64,000 bases of DNA from an uncultured Phocaeicola sp. GTDB lineage: Bacteria; Bacteroidota; Bacteroidia; Bacteroidales; Bacteroidaceae. Below, in pieces: positions 45,600 to 54,413 of this stretch. Each line of letters opens with the position of its first letter. Position 1 is the first letter of the stretch. The position numbers were made by a program, and so were the translations under genes. The notes under the pieces were generated by a model, which saw nothing but the letters and a program-made list of their open reading frames with translations, was not told the origin of the DNA and searched no databases. The stretch covers positions 62,001-126,000 of the forward strand of contig CAPAOL010000001.1 of NCBI GenBank assembly GCA_948579315.1, given 5' to 3'.

Positions 45600-45667
45600 T
45601 CATCATTCTCCTGTGATTTTTCTCCTTTTCTTACGACTAACTAACCAGAAAAGCAAGCATTGATTCC

Positions 45668-46180
45668 ATGAGAGAACGAACAACAGAAGCCAATCCTCCT
45701 ATTGAGCAAGAGTTTTTGTCGGTAATCCGCGAATATGAACGGGTGATCTACAAAGTGTGCTATCTGTACGCCAACCCCAATGCTCCTCTCAATGACCTTT
45801 ATCAGGATGTGCTACTGAATCTTTGGAAAGCTTATCCTAAATTCAGAAAAGAATGTAAAGTATCTACATGGATTTATCGTATTGCCCTCAACACTTGTAT
45901 CAGTTTTTATCGTAAAGAAAAGAATGTACCGGAAATTGTCAGTCTCACCAAAGATACTGACTGGACCATAGAAGCACACGACCCGATCAACGAAATGCTG
46001 AAACAGCTTTATCAGATGATTAACCAGCTGGGACAACTCGACAAATCAATTATCCTGCTCTATCTCGAAGACAAAAGTTATGAAGAGATAGCAGAAATTA
46101 CCGGACTGACGGTTACCAATGTAGCGACCAAACTAAGCCGCATCAAAGACAAACTTAAAAGAATGAAAAAGGAGGAATAA
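45668..46180 (+). CDS. ECF-type RNA polymerase sigma factor
   Basis: 170 residues. Region 2 includes LYQDVLLNLWKAYPKF and VSTWIYRIALNTCISFYRK; region 4 is LDKSIILLYLEDKSYEEIAEITGLT..NVATKLSRIKDKLK. It directs RNA polymerase to a small regulon. The next gene begins 5 bp later and encodes a membrane protein that is probably its partner. Confidence 0.93.
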   Translation: MRERTTEANPPIEQEFLSVIREYERVIYKVCYLYANPNAPLNDLYQDVLLNLWKAYPKFRKECKVSTWIYRIALNTCISFYRKEKNVPEIVSLTKDTDWTIEAHDPINEMLKQLYQMINQLGQLDKSIILLYLEDKSYEEIAEITGLTVTNVATKLSRIKDKLKRMKKEE

Positions 46181-46185
46181 GATAT

Positions 46186-46761
46186 ATGGAACTGGAAGAA
46201 CTGAAAAAATCTTGGAATGCCTTGGATGAACACTTGAAAGACAAAGAGTTCATCAAAGAAGAAGAGCTTAAAAAGCTGATAAGGCATGCAGACAAAGGTA
46301 TCCATGCCATTGCCAGCCTGAACATCAAGCTTATTCTGATTTCTTTGCCAATATTGATCTTGTTTTTAGCGGAGGTATTGTTGCACAACAGATTGAATCC
46401 GATCTATATCATTATCATTTTCGCATGGATTCCCGCACTTTGCTGGGACATCGCCACCACCCGCTTTCTCCAACGGACTCAAATAGACGAGATGCCTTTG
46501 GTAGAGGTAATCAGCCGCGTGAACCGTATACACCGATGGACCATCAGAGAACGGCTGATTGCCATTGCTTTCCTTTTGGTACTGGCTGTACTCTCATTTA
46601 TCTACTGGCAAGTGTGGCAATATGGAATAGGCATGATAGCCTTCTTTATCCTGTTATGGGGCGGAGGACTAGGATTGATTTTATGGATTTACCGCAAGAA
46701 GTTCTTAAATCGCATCCACGAAATAAAGAAGAATTTAAGCGAATTGAACGAATTAATGTAA
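46186..46761 (+). CDS. Membrane protein, probable partner (anti-sigma-like) of the ECF sigma factor
   Basis: 191 residues. A cytosolic charged N-terminus (MELEELKKSWNALDEHLKD..) is followed by about four membrane helices (LILISLPILILFLAEVL, IYIIIIFAWIPALCWDI, LIAIAFLLVLAVLSFIYW, GMIAFFILLWGGGLGLILWIY). No zinc anti-sigma motif is present. The 5-bp gap to the sigma gene suggests a regulatory partner; this is inferred from context. Confidence 0.75.
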   Translation: MELEELKKSWNALDEHLKDKEFIKEEELKKLIRHADKGIHAIASLNIKLILISLPILILFLAEVLLHNRLNPIYIIIIFAWIPALCWDIATTRFLQRTQIDEMPLVEVISRVNRIHRWTIRERLIAIAFLLVLAVLSFIYWQVWQYGIGMIAFFILLWGGGLGLILWIYRKKFLNRIHEIKKNLSELNELM

Positions 46762-46776
46762 AAGGAGATAATGGAT

Positions 46777-46804
46777 GTGCTTACCCTACAACGGTAAGCA
46801 CACT
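46777..46804. terminator. Shared hairpin between the convergent sigma operon and sbcC
   Basis: GTGCTTACC and GGTAAGCAC form a 9-bp perfect stem around CTACAAC, overlapping the last codons of sbcC. CTCTTTCC follows on the + strand. Probably a bidirectional transcript end, with weak T-runs. Confidence 0.5.
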
Positions 46805-49648
46805 CTTTCCATTCACTTTCTTATGCACTTGCACCTGAACAGAAATTCGTTCACTCATCTCCTGTACGTGAGAAATAACTCCGATTTTCCGTCCCTGCAT
46901 CTGTAATTGTTCCAGTGCTTCCATTGCCGTACGCAAGCTTTCCGCATCCAAAGAGCCGAATCCTTCATCAATAAAAAGAGATTCTACTTTCAGGTTATTG
47001 CTTGATAAGGAAGACAAGCCCAAAGCCAACGCCAAAGATATCAGGAATGATTCACCACCGGAAAGAGAGTACACAGTCCGTATTTCATCACACATATCAC
47101 AATCTATCACTTGAAGCGCCAACGTGTCGGGAACCTGTTGCAACTTATAGCGCTTAGAAAGGTAGGATAAATGTTTGTTGGCATGAAGCAACAGCAAATT
47201 CAAAGTGTAACTTTGAGCTATCACTTTAAATTTCGCTCCGTCCGCACTGCCTATCAGTTTATTAAGTTTCGCCCAACGTTCGGCAATCGTCTGTTTCTCT
47301 GCCAGCTCCTTCGCAATCTGTTCTACAGTTAACTTATTCTTTGCCTGTTGCAAAAGACGGGCTTCCATAGTAGAAAAGATACGTTCGGTATTCAGGTTTT
47401 CCTCTTGTTGTTTCTTTATTATTTCGGGAAGTTGTTCGGGAGACTCAATCTTTTTATACTGTTCCTGCCATTCTCCGATAGCCAGCGTAATCTGCTTCAT
47501 CTCTCCTTGCAGACCAGAAAGGCGATTGTGCACAGCCTCTACTTCTTTGCGTGCTTTCTCCAAAGCCAAATTCAGCTCTTTTTCTCTTTTTGCAACGACC
47601 GCCTCCGCTTCATCCGCACTTTTTCCTTTCAACAGTTGCGAACGTTCCTGACGGAGCACATTCAACGCTTTCTCTATAACTTCAAATCTCTTTTGTTCGG
47701 CTGAAGCAGCATTCTGCAATAACACCAACTGTTCTTTAGCAGACGATACTTTCTGCATCGCTAGGCGACAAAGAGATACATTCTCACGAAGAGCTTCACA
47801 ATGCGCACGCATCTTTTTAATTTCTTCATCGCTGCGTTGCCATTCTGCATAAAGATTACGATATGCTAAAATACGTTCAGCCAGTTCCGTCAAACGATGT
47901 TGTATCTGCTCTTCGTTACCAACATCGATCCCAGCCTTATACAATGCCGCCAACTGTTCTTCAATCTGTCCGTCCACCATCTTCTGATGCGTCCAATCAC
48001 GTTGCAAGACAATGCTCCGGTTATTGATCTGTTGACAGTTTGCTACTGCTGCATTATACTCCTGTTCTATACTCCGGAAAAGGGTATCTACTACTTCCTG
48101 TTCCTGATGGTAAGGATGCGCCGTACTACCGCAAACCGGACAAGCTTCCCCCTCCTGTAATTGCTGACGCAATGCTTTCACGTCTTTTCCCACTGCCATA
48201 CGTGCATTTTCGTAAAGGCGTTGAGTTACTTTCAATGCGGTTTCTTGTTCCGTCAATTGTTTCAGGCAATCAGTTGTTTCTTTCTCCAACCGTTCTATTT
48301 CCACCTTGGTTTTCGTCTGCGTTTCCGTCAATTGCCGGATATTCTGTTGGCGTGTCAACTCTTTTTGCAACTTCATCTGTTCTTCGGCCAATAACGGATA
48401 TCCGAAAGAGTTTAATTGCAATAACCGTTCTTCATTCGTGTTTATCCCGGCTGTCAGTTTGTTTTCTTCCTGTCGTAGAATTTCTTCCACCTGCTCTAGT
48501 TGCAACGCTTCTTCTATTCTTACATGATTCAGCAAACGGTTCAGAGAAGAATAAGCACCCTGCAACTGCTCCGTAGCCATCCGCATTTTTTGTTCCTGCT
48601 CCGACACCTGTTTATTAGCGGACTGCAACATCTGTTGCGATTGTGCGTAACTGTCCTGTTGCGACAGTATCTGTACATCCAATTGACGGGCTTTCTTCAA
48701 GTCCGGCTGTATGGCTTCCCATTGTGCCTTGAAATGCACCAATCCTTCTTCTTGTGAAGCCAATGCGCCTTTCAACATTTTCAATCTTGCCTGTTCCTCC
48801 TGTTCTTCCTGTTGCTTCTTTTTCCAAAGATCTTCCTGCATTTTTAATGAACGAACCACATTCAGTTGTTCATTCTGTTCCGCCAGCAGTTTGATTCCTG
48901 CCACACGCTTTTCCGCCAACAGTTCTTTCTCTTTTTGTAAAGCAAGCAATTCTTCTTCCGGCATCAATTCGATCACATTCATTCGATTCTGAATCAAAGT
49001 GACTTCTTCCTGTGCCGCCTTATTCCGGGCATAGACTTCTTGAGAAATCCGGGAATAAACACCGGTCCCCGTCAACTTCTCAAGCAACTCCGCTTTGGCC
49101 GCTCCTTTCGATTTCAGGAATGTCGCAAAATCATTCTGCGCCAATAATACGGTACGGGTAAACTGCTCATACGTCAACCCCACCAGCTCCACCAACTGAG
49201 TCAACAACTCTTTTTTGGTACCCTGGAATTCTTTCTCTGTATCCAGTTCTTTCACCTCCATCGTTTGTGGCTGCAAAGAACCGCTTATCTTATTTCTTGT
49301 CCGCCTCACCGACCAGCGAGAACGGTAACGTCGTCCGTCAATGCCTAAGAAATCGACTTCCGCATAGCCATCACTTGTTCCCCGGCGCAATAAGTTTCTT
49401 ACATCGGACTGATTTATCTGATTGTCTCCTACATCTGACAGATTCACACTTTCCACCGAAGTTGCAAAACGGGGAGCTTTATCATACAATGCCAGACATA
49501 AAGCATCTAGCAAAGTAGACTTACCGGCACCCGTAGGTCCTGATATGGCAAATATACCAGCAGAATGTAATGGTTCTGCTGTAAAATCAACTTCTACTGT
49601 CCCCTCTATCGAGGTCAGATTCTTCAATCGTATAGCCAGTATTTTCAT
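46781..49648 (-). CDS. sbcC: Nuclease SbcCD subunit C (Rad50-like ATPase)
   Basis: 955 residues. Walker A GPTGAGKST near residue 38; long coiled coils around a zinc hook CPVC (Cys503, Cys506); the signature LSGGESFLISLALALG; and Walker B ESLFIDEGFGSLD near the C-terminus. With SbcD it forms the Mre11/Rad50-type nuclease that cuts hairpins and protein-blocked DNA ends, relevant in a region rich in inverted repeats. Its ATG overlaps the sbcD stop by 4 bp. Confidence 0.96.
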   Translation of the reverse strand: MKILAIRLKNLTSIEGTVEVDFTAEPLHSAGIFAISGPTGAGKSTLLDALCLALYDKAPRFATSVESVNLSDVGDNQINQSDVRNLLRRGTSDGYAEVDFLGIDGRRYRSRWSVRRTRNKISGSLQPQTMEVKELDTEKEFQGTKKELLTQLVELVGLTYEQFTRTVLLAQNDFATFLKSKGAAKAELLEKLTGTGVYSRISQEVYARNKAAQEEVTLIQNRMNVIELMPEEELLALQKEKELLAEKRVAGIKLLAEQNEQLNVVRSLKMQEDLWKKKQQEEQEEQARLKMLKGALASQEEGLVHFKAQWEAIQPDLKKARQLDVQILSQQDSYAQSQQMLQSANKQVSEQEQKMRMATEQLQGAYSSLNRLLNHVRIEEALQLEQVEEILRQEENKLTAGINTNEERLLQLNSFGYPLLAEEQMKLQKELTRQQNIRQLTETQTKTKVEIERLEKETTDCLKQLTEQETALKVTQRLYENARMAVGKDVKALRQQLQEGEACPVCGSTAHPYHQEQEVVDTLFRSIEQEYNAAVANCQQINNRSIVLQRDWTHQKMVDGQIEEQLAALYKAGIDVGNEEQIQHRLTELAERILAYRNLYAEWQRSDEEIKKMRAHCEALRENVSLCRLAMQKVSSAKEQLVLLQNAASAEQKRFEVIEKALNVLRQERSQLLKGKSADEAEAVVAKREKELNLALEKARKEVEAVHNRLSGLQGEMKQITLAIGEWQEQYKKIESPEQLPEIIKKQQEENLNTERIFSTMEARLLQQAKNKLTVEQIAKELAEKQTIAERWAKLNKLIGSADGAKFKVIAQSYTLNLLLLHANKHLSYLSKRYKLQQVPDTLALQVIDCDMCDEIRTVYSLSGGESFLISLALALGLSSLSSNNLKVESLFIDEGFGSLDAESLRTAMEALEQLQMQGRKIGVISHVQEMSERISVQVQVHKKVNGKSVLTVVG

Positions 49649-50898
49649 TTTTCTTCCTCCTCTTCTTTACGAGTAGCAGCCAAATAGGCTTCCCGAAACA
49701 AACCTGTCAGTTCGGCTGGCATTTCTACCTGATAAATCTTTTCAAAGGCAGACTGCGCAATCTGCAAGGGAGACATCTCCTGCAATCCTCTCTTCCAGTT
49801 CTCATTTTCTTTCTCCGTATTTTCTACATTGGTGCGATAGGTAGACACAATGCGTGCCAATCGATAATTTTTATCTGCCAATGCCTCCTCAATCTCTTGC
49901 CGAAGCATGGGCTCCGGTTCCTCCAGCAATACCTTCACTTCTAAATAAGGAGCTGTTTCTTCCGTGTCCGGCAGTTCTTTCAAGGCTTCCAACACCGCTT
50001 CCGGCAAGGCAGGATCTCCATTCGGCACACTTAGCAAAGGGATTAATTTCGGGCATTCCAACCGTTCAATGTCTACTGCACAACCTTCGTCAAAAGTCAC
50101 CATCACGACTCCATGATGATAATGTTTCTCTGCAAAAGACATCGGAATGGGACTTCCTGCATATCTCACATTCTCCCTTCCCGACACTCGCTGCGCTTTA
50201 TGTATATGCCCCAATGCCGTATATGCTATCTGTTCGGAAAAAGCTTCCGGTGATACACATTCCAGACCGCCAATCACTGTACGTTCACTATAATCTTTTT
50301 CTGCAATCTCCGATCCTGTAGCCTGCAAATGACCGATGGCAAGAATCGACTGATTCGCTGTCCTTTGCTTCCATAGCCTTTGCAGAAGCTGCGAATATAG
50401 TTCGCGAACTCCCTCCGCGTACGAGTTGCCTTCTGTCTGCACGACCGGATAATCCCCTTGGCGCAAAAAAGGGACAGCCATACAAAGCAGTTCCACTTCC
50501 CCTTTCCGGTTCTTCAATTTCACGATCAAATGGTCATAATCAATTTCTCCACCTTCAAGTTTGCGCACTACCCCTCTGACTTCTGTCCGCATAGCCTGCA
50601 ACAGAGGCAAAGGAGCTTCCAGACGTGCTGCCGAATCATGATTGCCGGCCACAATGACAATTTGCAGATTCGGATTCTCCACTGTCACCCGATAAATAAA
50701 CTGATAATACATGCTTTGGGATGCAGCGGAAGGGTTGGAAACATCAAAAACATCTCCGGCTATAATCAATGCATCAATCTCTTTCTGACGAATTTCTTCT
50801 GCCAGCCAATTCAGGAATACCTCATGTTCTCCCGTGCGATCATATCCAAAAAAGGTTTGTCCCAAATGCCAGTCGGCAGTATGTAATATACGTATCAT
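49645..50898 (-). CDS. sbcD: Nuclease SbcCD subunit D (Mre11-like)
   Basis: 417 residues from Met 50898 (MIRILHTADWHLGQ), the canonical start of the family; the longer frame from 50982 adds 28 residues that cross the promoter. Metal-binding motifs: HTADWHLG, IIAGDVFDVSNPS, VAGNHDS, and ALGHIHKAQRV. Cytoplasmic. Operon with sbcC (4-bp overlap). Confidence 0.95.
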   Translation of the reverse strand: MIRILHTADWHLGQTFFGYDRTGEHEVFLNWLAEEIRQKEIDALIIAGDVFDVSNPSAASQSMYYQFIYRVTVENPNLQIVIVAGNHDSAARLEAPLPLLQAMRTEVRGVVRKLEGGEIDYDHLIVKLKNRKGEVELLCMAVPFLRQGDYPVVQTEGNSYAEGVRELYSQLLQRLWKQRTANQSILAIGHLQATGSEIAEKDYSERTVIGGLECVSPEAFSEQIAYTALGHIHKAQRVSGRENVRYAGSPIPMSFAEKHYHHGVVMVTFDEGCAVDIERLECPKLIPLLSVPNGDPALPEAVLEALKELPDTEETAPYLEVKVLLEEPEPMLRQEIEEALADKNYRLARIVSTYRTNVENTEKENENWKRGLQEMSPLQIAQSAFEKIYQVEMPAELTGLFREAYLAATRKEEEEEK

Positions 50899-50928
50899 AA
50901 TTTTGTAACTATCTCTACTAACAAAAGG

Positions 50929-50936
50929 CAAAAATA
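50929..50936 (-). promoter_or_regulatory. -7 box of sbcDC
   Basis: TATTTTTG on the minus strand, 30 bp before the ATG at 50898; divergent from the plsC promoter. Confidence 0.55.
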
Positions 50937-50990
50937 ACACAATCGGAAAGATTATCCCGCATCGACTTCTCTTTTTTACCAATAATCATG

Positions 50991-50998
50991 TATATTTG
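50991..50998 (+). promoter_or_regulatory. -7 box of the 51019 plsC-type gene
   Basis: TATATTTG, perfect TAnnTTTG, 20 bp before the ATG at 51019. Confidence 0.65.
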
Positions 50999-51018
50999 CG
51001 GGATAAAAGTCCAACCCT

Positions 51019-51777
51019 ATGAAGATACTGTATTATATTTATCAGATTTGCATCGCATTGCCTATTTTATTAGTGCTGACCATCCTTACGGCAATCGTCA
51101 CTATTGTAGGTTCCCTCTTGGGAGGAGCCCACTTCTGGGGATATTATCCGGGGAAGATATGGTCACAATTAATTTGTCTGTTCCTGTTGATTCCCGTGAA
51201 GATTGAGGGGCGCGAAAAGCTGCATGACAAAACTTCCTATATTTTTGTGCCTAATCATCAGGGGTCATTTGATATATTCCTCATCTATGGCTTCATTGGA
51301 AGAAACTTTAAATGGATGATGAAAAAAAGTCTGCGCAAATTGCCATTCGTCGGAAAAGCCTGTGAAAGTGCAGGACATATCTTTGTAGACCGTTCCGGTC
51401 CGAAAAAGGTTTTGGAAACCATCCGGCAGGCAAAAGACTCGTTGAAAGACGGAGTTTCTCTAGTGGTCTTTCCCGAAGGCGCACGCACTTTTACCGGGCA
51501 CATGGGATATTTTAAAAAAGGGGCTTTCCAATTGGCAGATGATTTACAGTTGGCAGTGGTACCTGTCACTATCGATGGCTCATTTGAGATCCTTCCACGC
51601 ACAGGTAAATGGATACATCGCCATCGCATGATTCTGACTATTCACGACCCTATTCCGCCCAAAGGAAAAGGCATGGAAAATATCAAGGCAACCATGGCAG
51701 AGGCATACGCTGCTGTTGAAAGTGCCCTCCCGGAGCAACATAAGGGAATGGTGAAAAACGAAGATCAAGATCGGTAA
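51019..51777 (+). CDS. plsC: 1-acyl-sn-glycerol-3-phosphate acyltransferase
   Basis: 252 residues. Two N-terminal hydrophobic segments, then motif I NHQGSFD (HX4D), motif II FVDRSG, motif III FPEGART and motif IV VPVTIDGS. It acylates lysophosphatidic acid at the membrane to give phosphatidic acid. The start at 51019 follows the -7 box and gives the usual hydrophobic N-terminus. Full length, unlike the short homologue at 25921. Confidence 0.93.
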   Translation: MKILYYIYQICIALPILLVLTILTAIVTIVGSLLGGAHFWGYYPGKIWSQLICLFLLIPVKIEGREKLHDKTSYIFVPNHQGSFDIFLIYGFIGRNFKWMMKKSLRKLPFVGKACESAGHIFVDRSGPKKVLETIRQAKDSLKDGVSLVVFPEGARTFTGHMGYFKKGAFQLADDLQLAVVPVTIDGSFEILPRTGKWIHRHRMILTIHDPIPPKGKGMENIKATMAEAYAAVESALPEQHKGMVKNEDQDR

Positions 51778-51890
51778 TCCAGTATTATAAACCGCCTTCA
51801 GTTCTTTTAAAAAGCCCCTTTTCATCGGTGTTTTTTGCTGCAGGCACCCTTGAAAGCGAAAGTGTTCGACTCTAGTTTCTTTTGTCATAT

Positions 51891-51908
51891 TTAACGTGAG
51901 TTCGATAG
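51891..51908 (+). repeat. Solo terminal repeat of the MITE-like element
   Basis: TTAACGTGAGTTCGATAG matches the left end of the element at 58787. No partner end is visible in the 445-bp gap 51778-52222, so it may be a remnant. Confidence 0.55.
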
Positions 51909-51926
51909 ATGCCTGTATTTCATTGT

Positions 51927-51965
51927 AACAGAGCCTTTTTTACCCAGATGCAAGCTCTGTTTTGT
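51927..51965 (+). terminator. Terminator between the convergent plsC and DUF4369 genes
   Basis: AACAGAGC pairs with GCTCTGTT around a 19-bp loop and is followed by TTG. It lies 150 bp after plsC. Confidence 0.5.
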
Positions 51966-51967
51966 TC

Positions 51968-52099
51968 AGCCCACGTGTTGACGGGTTTCATCCCACGTGT
52001 TGATGCGTTCCAGCCCACGTGCTGACGTATCTCAGCCCACGCGTAAACAGCCATAAGCCCACGTTTCACCTCACTTTTGCCCACGTGGTGATAGCAACC
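51968..52099. repeat. Six tandem 22-bp repeats with a CCCACGTG core
   Basis: Units start at 51968, 51990, 52012, 52034, 52056 and 52078, exactly 22 bp apart. Each has CCCACG at unit positions 3-8, mostly extended to CCCACGTG with the palindrome CACGTG. The remaining 14 bp diverge between units. The period is not a multiple of three and no gene spans it; it sits between convergent genes. The rest of the 445-bp gap holds the solo terminal repeat, a hairpin and an imperfect ACCTCTATTTTAT/ATAAAGAGGT stem (52140-52190). Confidence 0.88.
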
Positions 52100-52222
52100 C
52101 ACAGTAAAGCGCAAAAACAGATAAGGTTACCAAATCATGACCTCTATTTTATCCTTCCTTTCAACCCTCGTACAAATAAAGAGGTTATAAAAGCCTTTCA
52201 GAATTACACAAAAATTCAAGTA

Positions 52223-52957
52223 TTACTTATTTGTTGAAGCATTTTGTTCCAATCGTTGATGTTCTTCTATCAACTTCATGTTTTCTCTTGCTTTAGACAG
52301 GAATTCTCTGACCAGTTTATTGTCTTTAAAAGAATAAGGAGCATCTTTTATAATATCATCTATCTGGGGAGTCATAATGGGATAAGGCAAAGAGCTGCAA
52401 AGCATCATAAATACACTGGGTCCCAATACATTTTCGTAATTGTCGGAAATGAACGTTTTCACATACTGATTCATCGCTTTCATCAGCGAATCACCTTCCA
52501 CTACTAGCTGACTGTGAATTTCATCCAAATCCCCTCCATCCAATACCATACGGGTTTCTCTCTGCTCCAGTTCGCTGATACTTTCTTCCAATTGGTTTCT
52601 TTGGCTGATAAACTCGTACAACGCATTATTTAAAGAGGTTCCCACTGCCTTCAAGTCTGTATTGCTGATGGTAACGGTTATTTTTCCACTTTCCAGAACG
52701 ATCGGCATAATGCTTTCTTCATCCATATATAGTGTCACCATCTGTACGGAATCTATTTTCCCTTTCATTGAAAACAGACCATGCACCACTTCAGCAGAAT
52801 CCAGCTTCACCCACTCGCCATCACGCAGGGATTTAAGATATAGCATCTTTCCATCCAGACTATTCACTGAAGATGTTCCTTCAATCTTGTACTTACTGGT
52901 ACAGGAAGCTAGAAACGGAAGCAAAAGCAAAAAAGGCAAAATTTTATTCACGTTCAT
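52223..52957 (-). CDS. DUF4369-domain lipoprotein
   Basis: 244 residues. Lipoprotein signal ending LASC. Residues about 25-115 match DUF4369 (YKIEGTSSVNSLDGKMLYLKSL, LDSAEVVHGLFSMKG, IMPIVLESGKITVTI), which usually precedes a thioredoxin domain. Here a helical tail (about 120-244) replaces the thioredoxin part, and no CxxC is present. Probably a cell-envelope protein of unknown role. A TACCTTTG -7 box lies at 52986-52979. Confidence 0.82.
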   Translation of the reverse strand: MNVNKILPFLLLLPFLASCTSKYKIEGTSSVNSLDGKMLYLKSLRDGEWVKLDSAEVVHGLFSMKGKIDSVQMVTLYMDEESIMPIVLESGKITVTISNTDLKAVGTSLNNALYEFISQRNQLEESISELEQRETRMVLDGGDLDEIHSQLVVEGDSLMKAMNQYVKTFISDNYENVLGPSVFMMLCSSLPYPIMTPQIDDIIKDAPYSFKDNKLVREFLSKARENMKLIEEHQRLEQNASTNK

Positions 52958-52978
52958 CTATTCATTAAATTCTGTGCA

Positions 52979-52986
52979 CAAAGGTA
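52979..52986 (-). promoter_or_regulatory. -7 box of the DUF4369 lipoprotein gene
   Basis: TACCTTTG on the minus strand, 21 bp before the ATG at 52957. Confidence 0.6.
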
Positions 52987-53101
52987 CAACTGATTCAGAA
53001 TTCAATGAAACATTTTATCAATATTTAAATCTTGTAAGACTCTTTTCTTTAATAATCCTTATAAACATAGGTGTAAGGCCGTTTTTTTCATTTAGTTTAT
53101 C

Positions 53102-53109
53102 TAATTTTG
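53102..53109 (+). promoter_or_regulatory. -7 box of chuR, giving a near-leaderless start
   Basis: TAATTTTG, matching TAnnTTTG, ends 5 bp before the ATG at 53115. No good TTTG lies at the -33 distance, so the call is moderate. Confidence 0.5.
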
Positions 53110-53114
53110 CAGTC

Positions 53115-54359
53115 ATGAAAACATCAACATTTGCTCCTTTTGCAAAACCGCTTTATGTAATGGTAAAGCCTGTAGGTGCCGTATGCAACCTAGCATGCGA
53201 GTATTGCTATTATTTGGAAAAGGCCAACCTATACAAAGACAATCCCAAACACATTATGAGCGATGAACTTCTGGAAAAGTTTATCGACGAGTACATAAAC
53301 TCACAAACCATGCCGCAGGTACTTTTCACCTGGCACGGAGGAGAAACGCTGATGCGACCACTCTCCTTCTATAAAAGGGCAATGGAACTGCAAAAGAAAT
53401 ATGCCCACGGACGTACGATCGACAATTGCATCCAAACCAACGGAACTATGCTCACTGACGAATGGTGCGAATTCTTCCGTGAAAACAATTGGCTGGTAGG
53501 TGTCTCCATCGACGGTCCCCAGGAGTTTCATGACGAGTATCGCAAAAACAAATTGGGAAAACCTTCTTTTGTGAAAGTGATGCAAGGCATCAATCTTCTG
53601 AAGAAACACGGGGTAGAATGGAATGCAATGGCAGTTATTAACGACTTCAATGCCGACTATCCGTTAGAGTTTTATCGTTTCTTCAAAGAAATCGGCTGTC
53701 AGTATATCCAGTTCGCTCCCATCGTTGAACGTATTCTTTCGCATGAAGACGGACGCCATCTTGCTTCGCTTGCCGAAAACAAAGCCGGAACACTGGCTGA
53801 TTTTTCAATCACTCCAGAACAATGGGGGAACTTCCTCTGTACTCTTTTCGACGAATGGGTGAAAGAAGATGTAGGCAAATACTATGTGCAGATATTCGAT
53901 TCTACCCTAGCCAACTGGATGGGTGAACAACCCGGTATATGCACGATGGCAAAGACTTGCGGCCATGCCGGTGTAATGGAATTCAACGGAGATGTTTATT
54001 CTTGCGACCATTTTGTATTTCCTGAATATAAGTTAGGTAACATTTACAGTAAGACACTGGTAGAAATGATGCATAGCGAACGTCAGCACAACTTCGGAAA
54101 CATGAAATACCAGTCTCTCCCTACTCAATGCAAGGAGTGTGAGTTCCTGTTTGCCTGCAACGGGGAATGCCCCAAAAACCGTTTTAGCCAAACGGCAGAA
54201 GGTGAACCGGGATTGAACTACTTATGCAAAGGTTATTATCAGTTCTTTAAACACGTAGCTCCTTACATGGACTTCATGAAAAATGAACTGATGAATCAAC
54301 GTCCGCCTGCTAATATCATGGAGGCTTTAAGAAATGGAGAATTGAGGGTGGAGAGTTGA
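53115..54359 (+). CDS. chuR: Anaerobic sulfatase-maturating enzyme (radical SAM, SPASM domain)
   Basis: 414 residues from Met 53115, the same length as I recall for B. thetaiotaomicron anSME; a frame from 52662 is a chance extension. Radical SAM cluster CNLACEYC (Cys24, Cys28, Cys31), then a C-terminal twitch/SPASM region with CGHAGVMEFNGDVYSCDHFVFPEY and CKECEFLFACNGECPKNRF binding two more clusters. It oxidises the active-site Ser or Cys of sulfatases to formylglycine, needed for desulfation of host glycans. No sulfatase gene lies in this window. Confidence 0.95.
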   Translation: MKTSTFAPFAKPLYVMVKPVGAVCNLACEYCYYLEKANLYKDNPKHIMSDELLEKFIDEYINSQTMPQVLFTWHGGETLMRPLSFYKRAMELQKKYAHGRTIDNCIQTNGTMLTDEWCEFFRENNWLVGVSIDGPQEFHDEYRKNKLGKPSFVKVMQGINLLKKHGVEWNAMAVINDFNADYPLEFYRFFKEIGCQYIQFAPIVERILSHEDGRHLASLAENKAGTLADFSITPEQWGNFLCTLFDEWVKEDVGKYYVQIFDSTLANWMGEQPGICTMAKTCGHAGVMEFNGDVYSCDHFVFPEYKLGNIYSKTLVEMMHSERQHNFGNMKYQSLPTQCKECEFLFACNGECPKNRFSQTAEGEPGLNYLCKGYYQFFKHVAPYMDFMKNELMNQRPPANIMEALRNGELRVES

Positions 54360-54413
54360 GAATGAAAAACAGAACATATTAACAATCATATATTCAAATT
54401 TTATCGTTAAATA

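Noticed and set aside
51968..52099. CRISPR array
   Set aside because: Repeats are contiguous 22-bp units with only 6-8 conserved bases; there are no regular unique spacers of 25-40 bp and no cas genes nearby.
51920..52114. 64-codon peptide across the CCCACGTG repeats (minus strand)
   Set aside because: A 22-bp period shifts frame in every unit, so the repeats are not maintained as protein.
52662..53114. N-terminal extension of the anSME gene
   Set aside because: It is antisense to the DUF4369 lipoprotein gene and spans both promoters; start at 53115 gives the expected 414 residues.
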